Assembly (NCBI GenBank): GCA_019456225.1
Contig: VRUI01000003.1
Coordinates: 1 to 64,000, forward strand
From: Planctomycetota bacterium
GTDB lineage: Bacteria; Planctomycetota; Phycisphaerae; Sedimentisphaerales; Anaerohalosphaeraceae
Length of the DNA stretch: 64,000 nucleotides
Direction: 5' to 3'
Under the pieces are notes generated by a model, which had not been told where the DNA came from, made no database searches, and saw nothing but the letters and a program-made list of their open reading frames with translations. Position 1 is the first letter of the stretch. Every line of letters starts with the position of its first letter. A program made the translations under genes and the position numbers. Below are positions 35,393 to 45,298 of the stretch, in pieces.

Positions 35393-35898
35393 GGAAATAC
35401 CACGAAATCGGCTTACTTAAATCCGCGAAAAAGTTTACCATAGGTTTACCGTTTTTTTAAGTATTTTCTTTGAATGTTCGTTATATCCTTTGAATGTTTT
35501 ATTTGCTTGCTGTTATGGCGGTTTTTGCGGATTATGCGATGAGATAGAGGTGGTATATCTATTTTGTCGGTTTTTTTGTATTTTTTTTGGGGTAAAGATT
35601 TGGCTGTATTGCCTGTAGTGATTTGCTTGATTGCCGATTCCCCCTTGTTTCGTTGGTGTTAAATCCCTTCGCTCGCGCTTCGGGTTTCTGTTGCTACTAT
35701 GTATTCATGCTCACTTTTTGTATCATTTTGCATTTTTTTGTTGAGTTTTCCGGGTTAATTCATAAAATTGAATCATTATATACTGGAAGTTCTGTAATTT
35801 TGATTCTTACAGACAATATATTCTTCTCGATTAACGTCAATTACCATAACATCGGTTTGGTAATGAACTAGTTATATTGATTTTTCTAAAAAGGACTT
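35393..35898. other. 506-bp gene-free A/T-rich stretch
   Basis: No terminator, promoter or conserved element could be named with confidence. The decamer TTTGAATGTT occurs twice near 35470-35495. An 82-codon frame (35623-35871) has poor protein character and no ribosome site. Confidence 0.6.
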
Positions 35899-37074
35899 AT
35901 GATGAAATTCAATCGAAAATTGAAGATGGGAATGGTCGGCGGCGGGCCTGGCGCGTTTATTGGTGAAGTGCATCGGAAGGCTGCTCGCCTTGATGAGGGT
36001 ATCGAACTTGTTTCAGGGGCGTTTGATATTAACCCCCGCAAATCCAAAAAGATGGGCAAGGAACTGTGCCTGGACTCGAAAAGGGTTTATAAAACTTATG
36101 AGGAGATGATCGAAAAAGAGCTTAAACTGCCTGTCGGTGAGAGGATCGATTTTGTTTCGATCTGCGTTCCGAATAACTGGCATTTTCCAATCGCAAAAGC
36201 ATTTCTTGAAGCAGGCTTCCACGTAATGTGCGAAAAGCCGATGACACTTAATGTGGCAGAGGCTAAGAAGCTTAAAGCTATCGTCAAGAAGACTCGCCGT
36301 GTATTCGGTCTTATGCATAACTACACCGGTTACCCGATGGTTAAGCTTGCCCGTGATGTGGTCAAAGCCGGCGACCTCGGTAAGATTCGCAAGATCATCG
36401 TTCAGTATCCGCAGGGTTGGCTGGCGACTGCACTAGAGAAAACCGGCCAGCAGCAAGCCGCATGGCGTACCGATCCCAAACAGTCAGGCGGAGCAGGCTG
36501 TATGGGTGATATCGGAACTCACGCCGAAAACCTGGCAGAGTATATCACCGGTCTTAAGATCAAGGAAGTTTGTGCTGATCTTACTACTTTCGTTAAGGGC
36601 CGCAGGCTCGACGACGACGGTAACTGTCTGCTGAAGTTTACAGGCGGGGCTAAGGGTATTCTCCACGCTTCTCAGATTTCTATCGGTGAAGAGAACGGTT
36701 TGGCTATCTGGATATACGGTGAAGAAGGAAGCCTGGAATGGCATCAGGAACATCCGAACTATCTCGATGTTAAGAAACCTGACAGCCCGGTCCAGACCTG
36801 GAGACGCGGTAATGATTATGTCGGTGCAAAGAGCCCGGCGGCTGGTCGCGGAACACGTCTGCCATTCGGTCACCCGGAAGCATTCTTCGAGGCTATGGGT
36901 AACGTATACGGCAATTTCGCGGACACTGTCAGAGCTAAACTTGCAAGAGAAAAGGGTGATCCGCTGGCTAAGGACTTCCCGGATGTAAACGACGGTCTTC
37001 GCGGCATGCTGTTTATCGATACGGTGCTTGCGAGTACCAAGAGTAAACAGAAGTGGACAAAGTTTAAAAAGTAA
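35899..37074 (+). CDS. Gfo/Idh/MocA-family oxidoreductase, cytoplasmic
   Basis: 391 residues (ATG 35902 is an equally possible start). Rossmann motif [18 protein letters not shown] and the catalytic CEKPMT (EKP) motif near 112. The C-terminal half has the family's beta-sheet domain with [10 protein letters not shown]. No Tat signal, unlike the other two intact copies, so it works in the cytoplasm. Members oxidise or reduce sugar hydroxyls with NAD(P), for instance at C3 of glycosides or on inositols. The exact substrate is not readable. Confidence 0.88.
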   Translation: MMKFNRKLKMGMVGGGPGAFIGEVHRKAARLDEGIELVSGAFDINPRKSKKMGKELCLDSKRVYKTYEEMIEKELKLPVGERIDFVSICVPNNWHFPIAKAFLEAGFHVMCEKPMTLNVAEAKKLKAIVKKTRRVFGLMHNYTGYPMVKLARDVVKAGDLGKIRKIIVQYPQGWLATALEKTGQQQAAWRTDPKQSGGAGCMGDIGTHAENLAEYITGLKIKEVCADLTTFVKGRRLDDDGNCLLKFTGGAKGILHASQISIGEENGLAIWIYGEEGSLEWHQEHPNYLDVKKPDSPVQTWRRGNDYVGAKSPAAGRGTRLPFGHPEAFFEAMGNVYGNFADTVRAKLAREKGDPLAKDFPDVNDGLRGMLFIDTVLASTKSKQKWTKFKK

Positions 37075-37075
37075 G

Positions 37076-37142
37076 CTAGTAGCAATTAGCGATTAGCAAT
37101 AAGCAATTAGCTTTAGGATTCGCCTTTGGCGAAGCTGTTATT
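37076..37142 (+). repeat. AGCAATTAGC repeats plus a TTCGCC hairpin (type B variant)
   Basis: Units of AGCAATTAGC/GATTAGC followed by TTCGCC-TTT-GGCGAA (37119-37133) directly after the oxidoreductase gene. A type C palindrome (TGGGCACAGCCCA, about 37150) follows. Confidence 0.75.
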
Positions 37143-37146
37143 ATCA

Positions 37147-37170
37147 GCATGGGCACAGCCCATCCTACCG
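37147..37170. repeat. Type C palindromic repeat
   Basis: TGGGCACAGCCCA with a CATCCTACC flank, the reverse orientation of the copy near 6771. Confidence 0.65.
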
Positions 37171-37244
37171 GTTAAGATTTTAATTGCAGGGCGGGTTTGA
37201 CCTGCCCTGCAATATAGTAATGGTAATTTTTTGAAGGTCACGAT

Positions 37245-37497
37245 ATGAGTAATCGCAGGGATTTTCTTAAAGGTGTTAGTTTGGCTGTTGGCGGCGCTGC
37301 TGTTTTCGCCGGTTGATATGGACTGTTATGACGCGGCTTTGTGGTCGTGCATTACGCCGCTGTCGATCGAGTCGATCGCAAACCGCTCGAATTCTGTCGA
37401 CGTGCCGGACTTTACTCGCGGCAGATGGAAAACTAATAAACCGGTTGCTCTGGAGTTGGAAGCTGTAAACGGCGTAAGAGAGATTAAAAAGGCTTAA
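37245..37497 (+). pseudogene. Deletion remnant of a Tat-exported Gfo/Idh/MocA oxidoreductase
   Basis: From ATG 37245 the sequence reads [20 protein letters not shown], a Tat signal of the kind that starts these proteins, then stops after 23 residues. In another frame from 37318, 59 residues ([20 protein letters not shown], then [13 protein letters not shown]) match the C-terminus of the same family and end at 37497. The middle, roughly 350 residues, is missing. The two ends of one gene are thus joined out of frame by an internal deletion. Confidence 0.78.
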
Positions 37498-37534
37498 GCG
37501 CAGATAAAAACAACGATTTAATTTGGTTCTTGAT

Positions 37535-39652
37535 ATGAGAAAAATATTATTTATGCTTTTGATAGTTGCTTTATGCGGATGCGACAGCCGTGTTGCAGAG
37601 GATGCAGCTAAAGAGTTTGAAGATGTTAAGCTCAATTATAAAAAGCTCGTCCGCGAAAAACTGACTTACGGTATCTATCTGTTGCCATCTAAAGATAAAG
37701 AAGAGGGCATAGGGCAGATCGGGCAAATCCTTAAAGATGTTTTATTAAATGAGCTTCTAACTACTATGAGTTTTGAGGTGGAGGTCAAACTGAAAGATGA
37801 AAATGTCATAGTGGATAGTGCTTTGTGGATATTTGGCGGCAAGATGGAAGTGTCATCCGTATGCAAAAAGAACGTATGGCTTACCCCTGAATCGTTGACA
37901 GTTACAAATCGTAAATCGAGCGGCGATAAAATCCTTTCAGTTGTAAACAAGAATGGAGTCCTTGTATATGACAGGGACGGAGAAACAAAACAGATCGAAT
38001 ACCCGGAAAAAACGATTAGCTTTGACAGTCTTTTTGCGATTGTTCCTCAAATGCCAAAAAAGAAAGGTGTTCGTTATCAGTTCGATTGCCTTTTTAAAAT
38101 TTCAAACGGTAAAACAGAAAAACCCCAGGAGGGCCAGAGGTTCGCTTTAGTGTATTCTGGAAAAGAAAAATTCGATGTCGCCGGTAAAAAGACTACCTGT
38201 TACCGGTATGACCTTGTTGGCGGTAAGGACTTAACACAATTTTATGTTGACAAAAAAGGACTTGTCCAATGTGTCAAGAACAAGGATTCCTTGATTAAAC
38301 TTCTAACGAAGGACGAAATTGTCAAGCTCGGTGTCCACCGTGAAAGGCGGAAAAAAGCAGCGGCAGAAAATCGTCTGAAAATGCTTGAAGACATTCACGG
38401 TGTGATCAGTGTCGGTGAAATTGATGACATTAACCGGCTGTTGGATAAGGATGCTTCGCTTGTTAATAAAAAGGATGACAAGGGACAGACGCCTCTTCAT
38501 AAGGCGATAAAATTAAAAAAAATGGATGCTGTGAAATTACTGCTTGAGCGGGGGGCCGATATCACAGCAGTTGACAATAATGGTACAGGCGTCCTGTCTA
38601 TGGTATGGGGGGATGCCGATACTGCAAGATATTTACTTGAACGGTCGCCTGAACTCTTGGAAAAACGTAACAAGTGGGAACAAACTCCGCTTCTTCGGGC
38701 TACTAATGATGGCAGAGAAGAGTTGGTTAAACTCTATATTGAAAAAGGTGCCGATGTTAATGCTGTAGGTATCCGAAATGAGGGGCCGCTTTGGAGTTGG
38801 AATGGTTATAAATTGTCAATAGGTGAGGCACTTTTAGCCGCGGGAGCAGACATTGATGCCAAAACAAAGTCCGGCTGGACCGTCCTGCACAAAATGGCAA
38901 ATAATGAAAGAGTCGAGGCATTTAAATTGCTTGTGTCAAAAGGAGCAGATATTGAAGCGCTTACAAATCGCGGACAGACGGTGTTGCATTTTGCGAACGA
39001 TGCTCAGATTGCCACATTGATTTTAGAGAAGGCGCCTCAATTAATTAACATTAAAGACGAGTGGGGTAGAACGCCTCTGCATGAAGTTGCCCAAAAAAGC
39101 AAAAGCGATGCGGCGGTAAAAGTATTATTGTCAAAAGGTGCTGATATTAATGTAGCCAATGAGCATTTTGGTTCGATTCTTCATGTTGCTGCCGAGAATG
39201 GGCAATTGGAAGTTGTTAAATGTCTCCTTGCAAACGGAGGGAATATATCTGTAGTAAATAAATATGGTGCAACGATTGCTCACAGGGCTAAAAAATCCGA
39301 GATTATGAAATACCTGCTTTCGCAAGAACCGAAACTGGCTAATACCAGAGATAAGGGCGGCAATACGCCATTACATAAAATCGCTGCAATGCGTGCTGTT
39401 GGGTCTGCTAAGGTACTTTTGGAAAGCGGAGCCGATCTTAAAGCAGTAAATAACAGAGGGCTTTCAGCTCTGCATTATGCCGCAGATTACTCAGGATCTG
39501 CGATGTGCGAGTTTCTAATAAGCCAAGGTCTTGACGTTAACGTTAAGGATAATAAGGGTAATACGCCGCTAGATGCGGCTATAAAAGACAAGAAAACCAA
39601 ACTGGTGGAATTGCTAAAAAAGCATGGCGCTGTTCGTGGTGCCGGGAAATGA
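37535..39652 (+). CDS. Lipoprotein with ankyrin repeats
   Basis: 705 residues from ATG 37535. Lipoprotein signal MRKILFMLLIVALCGC (lipobox LCGC, modified C16). An unrecognised beta-rich domain covers about 17-270, followed by around eleven ankyrin repeats from about 290 to 700 (DDKGQTPLHKAIKLKKMDAVKLLLERGAD and similar). It would be membrane-anchored and bind proteins through the ankyrin stack. Such tandem repeats are often acquired and expand easily. The ribosome site is weak. Codon use appears more A/T-rich than neighbours, which may hint at transfer; this was judged by eye only. Confidence 0.85.
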   Translation: MRKILFMLLIVALCGCDSRVAEDAAKEFEDVKLNYKKLVREKLTYGIYLLPSKDKEEGIGQIGQILKDVLLNELLTTMSFEVEVKLKDENVIVDSALWIFGGKMEVSSVCKKNVWLTPESLTVTNRKSSGDKILSVVNKNGVLVYDRDGETKQIEYPEKTISFDSLFAIVPQMPKKKGVRYQFDCLFKISNGKTEKPQEGQRFALVYSGKEKFDVAGKKTTCYRYDLVGGKDLTQFYVDKKGLVQCVKNKDSLIKLLTKDEIVKLGVHRERRKKAAAENRLKMLEDIHGVISVGEIDDINRLLDKDASLVNKKDDKGQTPLHKAIKLKKMDAVKLLLERGADITAVDNNGTGVLSMVWGDADTARYLLERSPELLEKRNKWEQTPLLRATNDGREELVKLYIEKGADVNAVGIRNEGPLWSWNGYKLSIGEALLAAGADIDAKTKSGWTVLHKMANNERVEAFKLLVSKGADIEALTNRGQTVLHFANDAQIATLILEKAPQLINIKDEWGRTPLHEVAQKSKSDAAVKVLLSKGADINVANEHFGSILHVAAENGQLEVVKCLLANGGNISVVNKYGATIAHRAKKSEIMKYLLSQEPKLANTRDKGGNTPLHKIAAMRAVGSAKVLLESGADLKAVNNRGLSALHYAADYSGSAMCEFLISQGLDVNVKDNKGNTPLDAAIKDKKTKLVELLKKHGAVRGAGK

Positions 39653-39674
39653 ATTGAAAAAGTAAATGTAAATC

Positions 39675-39693
39675 AGTGTGGGCATGGCCCACC
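39675..39693. repeat. Type C palindromic repeat
   Basis: GTGTGGGCATGGCCCAC, between the ankyrin lipoprotein and the isomerase-like gene. Confidence 0.6.
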
Positions 39694-39734
39694 TTTGAAA
39701 ATGTAATTTTAACGGATTATTAGGAGAATTTGAT

Positions 39735-40727
39735 ATGGCAAGACCGGTAACTATGTTTACAGGACAGTGGGCGGACCTTCCGCTGGAAGAGTTGGCAACG
39801 AGAATGGCAGAGATCGGATATGATGGGCTTGAGCTTGCGTGCTGGGGCGATCATATGGAAATTGACAAGGCCGCGACCGATAAGGACTATTGCAAGAAAC
39901 AGCTTGCTATTCTCGAGAAGAATAACCTTAGCGTTTATGCGATAAGTCATCATCTTGCCGGTCAGCTGGTTTGCGATCTTAATAACGATTCTCGATCTGA
40001 CGGGTTTGCTCCTGCCGATTGCGCCGGCGACACCGAAAAGAAACGTGCGTGGGCAGTTGAGACTATGAAGAATACGGCACGGGCGGCGAAGAATCTTGGG
40101 CTTAAGGTTGTAAACGGTTTTACGGGTTCGTCGATCTGGCATATGCTTTACAGTTTTCCGCCTGCATCGGATGAGATGCTCGACGACGGTTTCAAATATT
40201 TTGCTAAGATGTGGAACCCGATCCTCGACGTGTTTGACGAGTGCGGCGTTAAGTTTGCCCTTGAGGTTCACCCGACCGAGATCGCTTTCGATATCTATAC
40301 TGCCCAGAGAGCACTTGAGGCTATCGATAACCGCAAGGCGTTCGGTTTTAACTTCGACCCGAGTCATCTTCACTGGCAGATGGTCGATCCTGTTGAGTTC
40401 ATCCGTGCGTTCCCTGACCGCATCTACCACGTCCACATGAAGGACGCGGCTTTGCAGCTTGACGGTAAGAGCGGTATTCTCGCTTCGCATCTGAACTTCG
40501 GTCAGCAAAACAGGGGCTGGGACTTCCGTTCGCTCGGACACGGAGGAGTGGATTTCGAAGAGATCATCCGTGCTTTGAACCATATTGCTTATACAGGTCC
40601 ACTGTCAGTAGAGTGGGAAGATTGCGGCATGGAACGTTTCCGCGGTGCGACTGAAGCTTGTGATTTTGTACGTGCGGTTGATTTTTCGCCTTCGAATGTC
40701 CAGTTTGACGCTGCTTTTGACGATTGA
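39735..40727 (+). CDS. Xylose isomerase-like TIM-barrel sugar isomerase/epimerase
   Basis: 330 residues, AP endonuclease family 2 fold. Metal-binding residues can be seen in order: [13 protein letters not shown] (Glu), [11 protein letters not shown] (Asp/His), YHVHMKDAA (His), and [11 protein letters not shown] (Glu). Such enzymes isomerise or epimerise sugars or act on 3-keto sugars made by Gfo/Idh/MocA enzymes, which flank it. Cytoplasmic, no signal peptide. Confidence 0.88.
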   Translation: MARPVTMFTGQWADLPLEELATRMAEIGYDGLELACWGDHMEIDKAATDKDYCKKQLAILEKNNLSVYAISHHLAGQLVCDLNNDSRSDGFAPADCAGDTEKKRAWAVETMKNTARAAKNLGLKVVNGFTGSSIWHMLYSFPPASDEMLDDGFKYFAKMWNPILDVFDECGVKFALEVHPTEIAFDIYTAQRALEAIDNRKAFGFNFDPSHLHWQMVDPVEFIRAFPDRIYHVHMKDAALQLDGKSGILASHLNFGQQNRGWDFRSLGHGGVDFEEIIRALNHIAYTGPLSVEWEDCGMERFRGATEACDFVRAVDFSPSNVQFDAAFDD

Positions 40728-40732
40728 TTTAT

Positions 40733-40812
40733 TCAAACTGACCGATTGGCCAGTTTGATAATTACGAATTACGAATTAAGGATTCGGCCTAAGGGCCGAG
40801 GCTATTTTTAGG
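40733..40812 (+). repeat. Composite A+B intergenic element (copy 4)
   Basis: Type A hairpin TCAAACTGACC-GATT-GGCCAGTTTGA (40733-40758), AATTACG units, then TCGGCC-TAAG-GGCCGA (40784-40799) and CTATTTTTA. Here the gene's stop (40725-40727) is just upstream instead of inside the hairpin. Confidence 0.87.
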
Positions 40813-40829
40813 TTATAATTTACTGTCAT

Positions 40830-40856
40830 GTAAACCTTTTATATGAAATGGTTTAC
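40830..40856. promoter_or_regulatory. Inverted repeat GTAAACC/GGTTTAC
   Basis: A 7-bp inverted repeat with 13-nt spacer, upstream of the exported oxidoreductase gene. The half-site resembles LacI/GalR-type operators, which usually have a shorter spacer. A candidate promoter TTGATT (40890), 17 bp, TATAGA (40913) lies downstream of it. Confidence 0.35.
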
Positions 40857-41031
40857 GTTGTTTTTTTGATCTGATTTCGGTCATTTTGATTGATTTGAGT
40901 TGAATCGGGGAATATAGACGATTTTAGCAAAATTTTGCAATAAAAGCTGATTTTGCAGCGACTAACACTGCGATAGTCTGAGAAATGGCAGTTTTGTAAA
41001 TAATTTACTGTTGAATTTAGAAGGATATCTC

Positions 41032-42321
41032 ATGAAAAGACGTGATTTTCTAAAGGCTGGTGTCGGTGCTGTTAGTTTTCCTTACCTTATTCCATCGGCA
41101 GCGATGGGCAAGGCCGGGACTGTGGCACCGAGTAATCGTATTGTGATGGGCGCTATCGGTACCGGCTCTATGGGTACAGGCGACCTTCGCGGTTTTCTTG
41201 GCAAGAAGGAAGTACAGTTTGTCGCTGTTTGCGATGTCGACTCGGTTCACATGGCTAACGCCAAGAAGCATGTCGACGACAAGTACGGCAATACTGACTG
41301 TAGAGAGTATGGTGACTACCGCGATCTTGTCGCACGCGGCGATCTTGACGCGGTTATTCATGCCTTGCCGGATCATTGGCATGGTATTGTTTCTGTTGCG
41401 TGCGCACGTGCCGGTCTTGATATCCACGGCCAGAAGCCGCTTGCCCGAACGATCAAAGGCGGCAGGGCGATCTGCGACGCGGTTAAGCGTTATGGCCGTG
41501 TATGGCAGACGGGCAGTTGGCAGCGTTCGGTGGGCACTTTCCATAAAGCTGCTGAGCTTGTTAACGCAGGCGTTATCGGCAAGGTGAAATACTGCGAAGT
41601 CGGTTTGCCGAACGGCTTCGGCAGCGGGGTTCTTCCGGTGACACCTGTACCGGAAAGACTTAATTATGATATGTGGCTCGGGCCTGCTCCGTGGCGTGAA
41701 CACGTTGCCTTTAACGGCGATACGGTACACTGGAACTGGCGTTGGGTTATGGATTACTCGGGCGGTCAGCTTACCGACTGGGCCGGTCACCATATCGACA
41801 TCGCTCATTGGGGTCTTGGTTTTGATGGTACCGGGCCTGTTTCGATCACCGAGGCAAAGGGCGTTTATCCGACAGAGGGTACGTATGATGTACCTACCGC
41901 TTACAGGTTCAAGAATACGTATGCTAACGGCGTTGAGATGGTCGTTGCTAACGCATCGCAGCAGCCGCACGGGATGGGTGCGTGCTGGTATGGTGAGAAC
42001 GGTCAGTGGATCCATGTTAGACGCGGCGGGATGAAGGCTAGTTCGCCTGAGATATTGAAGACGGTTCTGGGGCCAAATGACAAACGGCTTTATAAGAGTA
42101 CCGATCATAAACAGAATTTCCTTGATTGCATCAAGAGCAGGAAAAAAACGATCACTCCTGTTGAGACCGCTCACCGATCTATCAGTGCGGGCCTGCTTGG
42201 TGAGATCGCGATGCTGACCGGCAGGGACTTGAAGTGGGATCCTGTTAAGGAAACGTTTATCGGCGACGAGGCGGCAAACCGCTACCTGTCACGTCCGTTT
42301 CGTGCTCCGTGGCATTACTAA
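41032..42321 (+). CDS. Tat-exported Gfo/Idh/MocA-family oxidoreductase
   Basis: 429 residues from ATG 41032 (GAAGGA ribosome site; TTG 41011 rejected). Twin-arginine signal KRRDFLKAGVGAVSFPYL, then Rossmann motif GAIGTGSMG and HGQKPLAR in place of EKP. DWAGHHIDIAHWGL is the family's C-terminal signature. Tat export with a folded NAD(P) cofactor fits periplasmic glycoside oxidation, a common arrangement in planctomycetes. Substrate unknown. Confidence 0.9.
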   Translation: MKRRDFLKAGVGAVSFPYLIPSAAMGKAGTVAPSNRIVMGAIGTGSMGTGDLRGFLGKKEVQFVAVCDVDSVHMANAKKHVDDKYGNTDCREYGDYRDLVARGDLDAVIHALPDHWHGIVSVACARAGLDIHGQKPLARTIKGGRAICDAVKRYGRVWQTGSWQRSVGTFHKAAELVNAGVIGKVKYCEVGLPNGFGSGVLPVTPVPERLNYDMWLGPAPWREHVAFNGDTVHWNWRWVMDYSGGQLTDWAGHHIDIAHWGLGFDGTGPVSITEAKGVYPTEGTYDVPTAYRFKNTYANGVEMVVANASQQPHGMGACWYGENGQWIHVRRGGMKASSPEILKTVLGPNDKRLYKSTDHKQNFLDCIKSRKKTITPVETAHRSISAGLLGEIAMLTGRDLKWDPVKETFIGDEAANRYLSRPFRAPWHY

Positions 42322-42389
42322 TAGAATATGGTTTTTAGTTTTTAGTCTTTAGATTTTTGAACTTTATATTAAATAATTGAGGAATAGAA

Positions 42390-45239
42390 ATGGGTTCTTT
42401 ATTGAAAAAAATTATAGTTTGTGTTTGTATGATCGGTATTGTTGGATGTGCTTTTGCTGTTAAGGATGCTGAGGTCGCTAAGATGAAGGCGGCTGCTCCA
42501 CCAGCTTCGGTTGAACCTGCTAAGCCGCGTAAGGTATTGGTGTTTAATCTTTGCCAGGGTTTTCCGCACAGTTCGGTGCCGTATGGCAGCAAGGCGATTG
42601 AGATACTTGGTCAAAAAACCGGCGCCTTTACCAGCGACGTTTCTGTGGACAAGAGTGTTTTTACTGCCGGTAACCTTAAACAGTACGATGCGATCATCTT
42701 TAACAACACGACCAGGCTGACTTTTGATAAGTCCCAGCGTAAGGCGATAATGGATTTCGTCAAGGGCGGCAAGGGTATTGCTGGTATCCATGGGGCGACT
42801 GATAACTTTTACGATTGGCCCGAAGCTGCCGAGATGATGGGCGGCACTTTTCGTGGTCATCCGTGGGGGGCGAGGGGCACATGGGCTGTTAAAATCGAGG
42901 ATCCTACCAGTCCCGTTGCTGCTGCGTTTAATGGAAAAAGCTTTAAGATCAGCGATGAGATTTACCTTACAAAACAGATCAAGCTCCGTGAGAATGCACG
43001 CGTCCTTGTCGGTCTGGATATGACAGATGAAGTTAACCTTAAGCCACTTGGTGGTAAAAAGACTCACCCTGATGTACCGATAAGCTGGATTCGCGATTTT
43101 GGTAAGGGCAGGGTTTTCTATTGTGCATTCGGCCATAATCATGAAATTTTCTGGAATACGACGATCCTTAAGCATTACCTTGACGGCATTCAGTTTGCCA
43201 TTGGCGACCTTAAGGCCGATACTACTCCGCTGGCTCTTGGCGAGAAAGTTTCGTCGTGGCCGGATGTTAGAGGGCTTGTCGATGCTGTCAAAAATTTCAA
43301 ATACGGTCAGTCACGCAAGCCTTTGATCGCTGTTGAAAATGCGATTAAGGATGCGTCGGGTTCTCCGGCAAAATTGCTGGCTATTGAAGTTGAGATGAAT
43401 CGTTTGCTCCTGACCGACTTAACAATTGCCGGTAAACAGTTCATCTGTAAGCAGCTTGGGCTTATCGGTACGTCCCAATCTGCCTGGGGATTGGCTGGAA
43501 TGCTCAAAGACCCGAAGACCGCTGCTATGGCGTTGATGGCGATGGAACGGATCGGCGGAAGTTCTGTTGAATCCCTTCTGGTAAATGAGCTTAAAACCGC
43601 CAAAGGCGATGTCCAGGTCGGTGTCATCAACGTTCTCGGAACCTTGAAAAGCAAGAAGTCTGTCGATGCGATCGGCGGGCTGGCACTTTCTTCGGATAAG
43701 AAGGTTGTTGTTGCTTCTATCGCGGCCCTTAACAATATCGCTACAGGTCAGGCAGGCAGAAAACTGTCGGCGGTTTTGGAAAAGGCCGATCCGGCACTGA
43801 AAGCAGTTGTTCAGCAGGCAATGATTGAAAGTGTATATAAAGCCCCCTCGGGAAGCTGGAAATTCGACGTGTACAAGTCGATACACGACGGGGCGGTAAC
43901 TTCTCCTGTTAAGGCGGCAGCTTTAAAGGGTATGGCTTATTCGCTGGGTGATAGAGCCGGAGAAACGATTGTTGCGGGATTGAAATCCGACGAGGCGATT
44001 GTTGTTGACGCGGCGATATCGGCTATTGCCAATATCAAATCCGCTAAGGTAGTTGCGGGGATTTTCGGCTGTTTCGATAAGGTTGGTCCTGCCGCTCAAT
44101 TTAAGCTTCTGAGCCTGGGCGCTGAGATGGGTGTTCCTGCGATTTCCAGTGCGGCGTTCAAGAGCGTTAACTCCAGCGATGAGAAGGTACTTATCGTCGC
44201 GATGAAGGCTCTTAAAAAAGTCGGCGGCGTCAAAGCCGTTAGTGTTCTTGCCCGAAAGGCATCCGCGACCGGCGGCAAAGTACAGCAGGTTGCAAGAGAA
44301 TGCCTTTACGGTTTGAAGGGCGATGGTGTAGACGAGAATATCGTCGGACTTCCTAAGGTAACCTCCAATAACAAGGTGGTCGTAGAGTATATCATGGCTA
44401 TCGGCCAGAGAAAAATCGCAGGAACTGTCGGTCTGCTTGCAAAATACACATATTCATCCGATTCAAATATTTCCGTACAGGCTTTCAGGTCGCTTGCTAT
44501 GGTTGGCAAGGCAAACGATCTTGGAGTTGCTGTCAAACTGCTCGTTGACCTCAAAAACGATTATCTTCGCTTCGAAGCCGAGAAATGTGCTGCCGGTATC
44601 GCCGTTTCAAACAAGGCTGACGTAAAGCCCATAGTCAAGGCATTTAATTCGTTTACGAATTCACAAACTAAAGCTTCCCTGCTGAAAGTTCTTGGCAAAA
44701 TCGGTTCAGATAATGCTTTTAGTGTTTTATATGATATTATCACCGATGGCGACAAGTCTGACGGAGTTAAGAAAGCTGCGATTGCCGCACTTGCCGGCTC
44801 TAACAACGGCAATGTCGTTTCGTACCTTATCAAAGCTTATCAGAATTTGTCGAATCAGGATCATAAGACCCTTGCTTATAAAGGGATAGTCAGGACCATC
44901 CCGCTTAATGGCGGCAGAAATACCCAGGTTAAAATTGAACTGTTCAAAAAGGCTTTTTCGATCTCCTCGGTCAAAGCTGAGAAGAAATTGGTCCTTTCTC
45001 AAGTTTCCAAAATCCATAACGCCGAAGCTCTCAATTTCGTAATGTCTTTTATTGAAGACCCCGAGTTGAAAAACGAAGCGGCTTCGGCGGCAATTTCTAT
45101 TGCTTACAGGTTGTCCGGAAACAGGAGAAAGCCAATCAAGGATGCTGCAAAGAAGGCATTGGAAAAGATCATGGAAGTGTCGACAGACAAACAGATCAAG
45201 AGTAAGGCGAAACGAGTTTACGACGGGATAAAAAAATAA
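42390..45239 (+). CDS. ThuA-domain lipoprotein with C-terminal HEAT repeats
   Basis: 949 residues. The N-terminus ends in IVGC, a lipobox. The ThuA (trehalose-utilisation, GATase1-like) domain spans about 48-270: VLVFNLCQGFPHSS, AGIHGATDNF, GGTFRGHPW, GRVFYCAFGHNHEIF. From about 300 to 940 there are alanine-rich helical HEAT-like repeats. ThuA acts on keto-sugars formed by Gfo/Idh enzymes. Fusion to HEAT repeats suggests protein docking. It lies between two oxidoreductase genes, in line with a glycoside-oxidation cluster. Confidence 0.85.
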   Translation: MGSLLKKIIVCVCMIGIVGCAFAVKDAEVAKMKAAAPPASVEPAKPRKVLVFNLCQGFPHSSVPYGSKAIEILGQKTGAFTSDVSVDKSVFTAGNLKQYDAIIFNNTTRLTFDKSQRKAIMDFVKGGKGIAGIHGATDNFYDWPEAAEMMGGTFRGHPWGARGTWAVKIEDPTSPVAAAFNGKSFKISDEIYLTKQIKLRENARVLVGLDMTDEVNLKPLGGKKTHPDVPISWIRDFGKGRVFYCAFGHNHEIFWNTTILKHYLDGIQFAIGDLKADTTPLALGEKVSSWPDVRGLVDAVKNFKYGQSRKPLIAVENAIKDASGSPAKLLAIEVEMNRLLLTDLTIAGKQFICKQLGLIGTSQSAWGLAGMLKDPKTAAMALMAMERIGGSSVESLLVNELKTAKGDVQVGVINVLGTLKSKKSVDAIGGLALSSDKKVVVASIAALNNIATGQAGRKLSAVLEKADPALKAVVQQAMIESVYKAPSGSWKFDVYKSIHDGAVTSPVKAAALKGMAYSLGDRAGETIVAGLKSDEAIVVDAAISAIANIKSAKVVAGIFGCFDKVGPAAQFKLLSLGAEMGVPAISSAAFKSVNSSDEKVLIVAMKALKKVGGVKAVSVLARKASATGGKVQQVARECLYGLKGDGVDENIVGLPKVTSNNKVVVEYIMAIGQRKIAGTVGLLAKYTYSSDSNISVQAFRSLAMVGKANDLGVAVKLLVDLKNDYLRFEAEKCAAGIAVSNKADVKPIVKAFNSFTNSQTKASLLKVLGKIGSDNAFSVLYDIITDGDKSDGVKKAAIAALAGSNNGNVVSYLIKAYQNLSNQDHKTLAYKGIVRTIPLNGGRNTQVKIELFKKAFSISSVKAEKKLVLSQVSKIHNAEALNFVMSFIEDPELKNEAASAAISIAYRLSGNRRKPIKDAAKKALEKIMEVSTDKQIKSKAKRVYDGIKK

Positions 45240-45298
45240 GTCTGGTTGTCTGCTGTAAATTATTTTTGAATTTTTATTGTTTATTTTAAGGTAGTATA

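Noticed and set aside
35623-35871. 82-codon frame in the gap after moaD
   Set aside because: No ribosome site, composition dominated by A/T-driven Phe/Ile, no recognisable motif.
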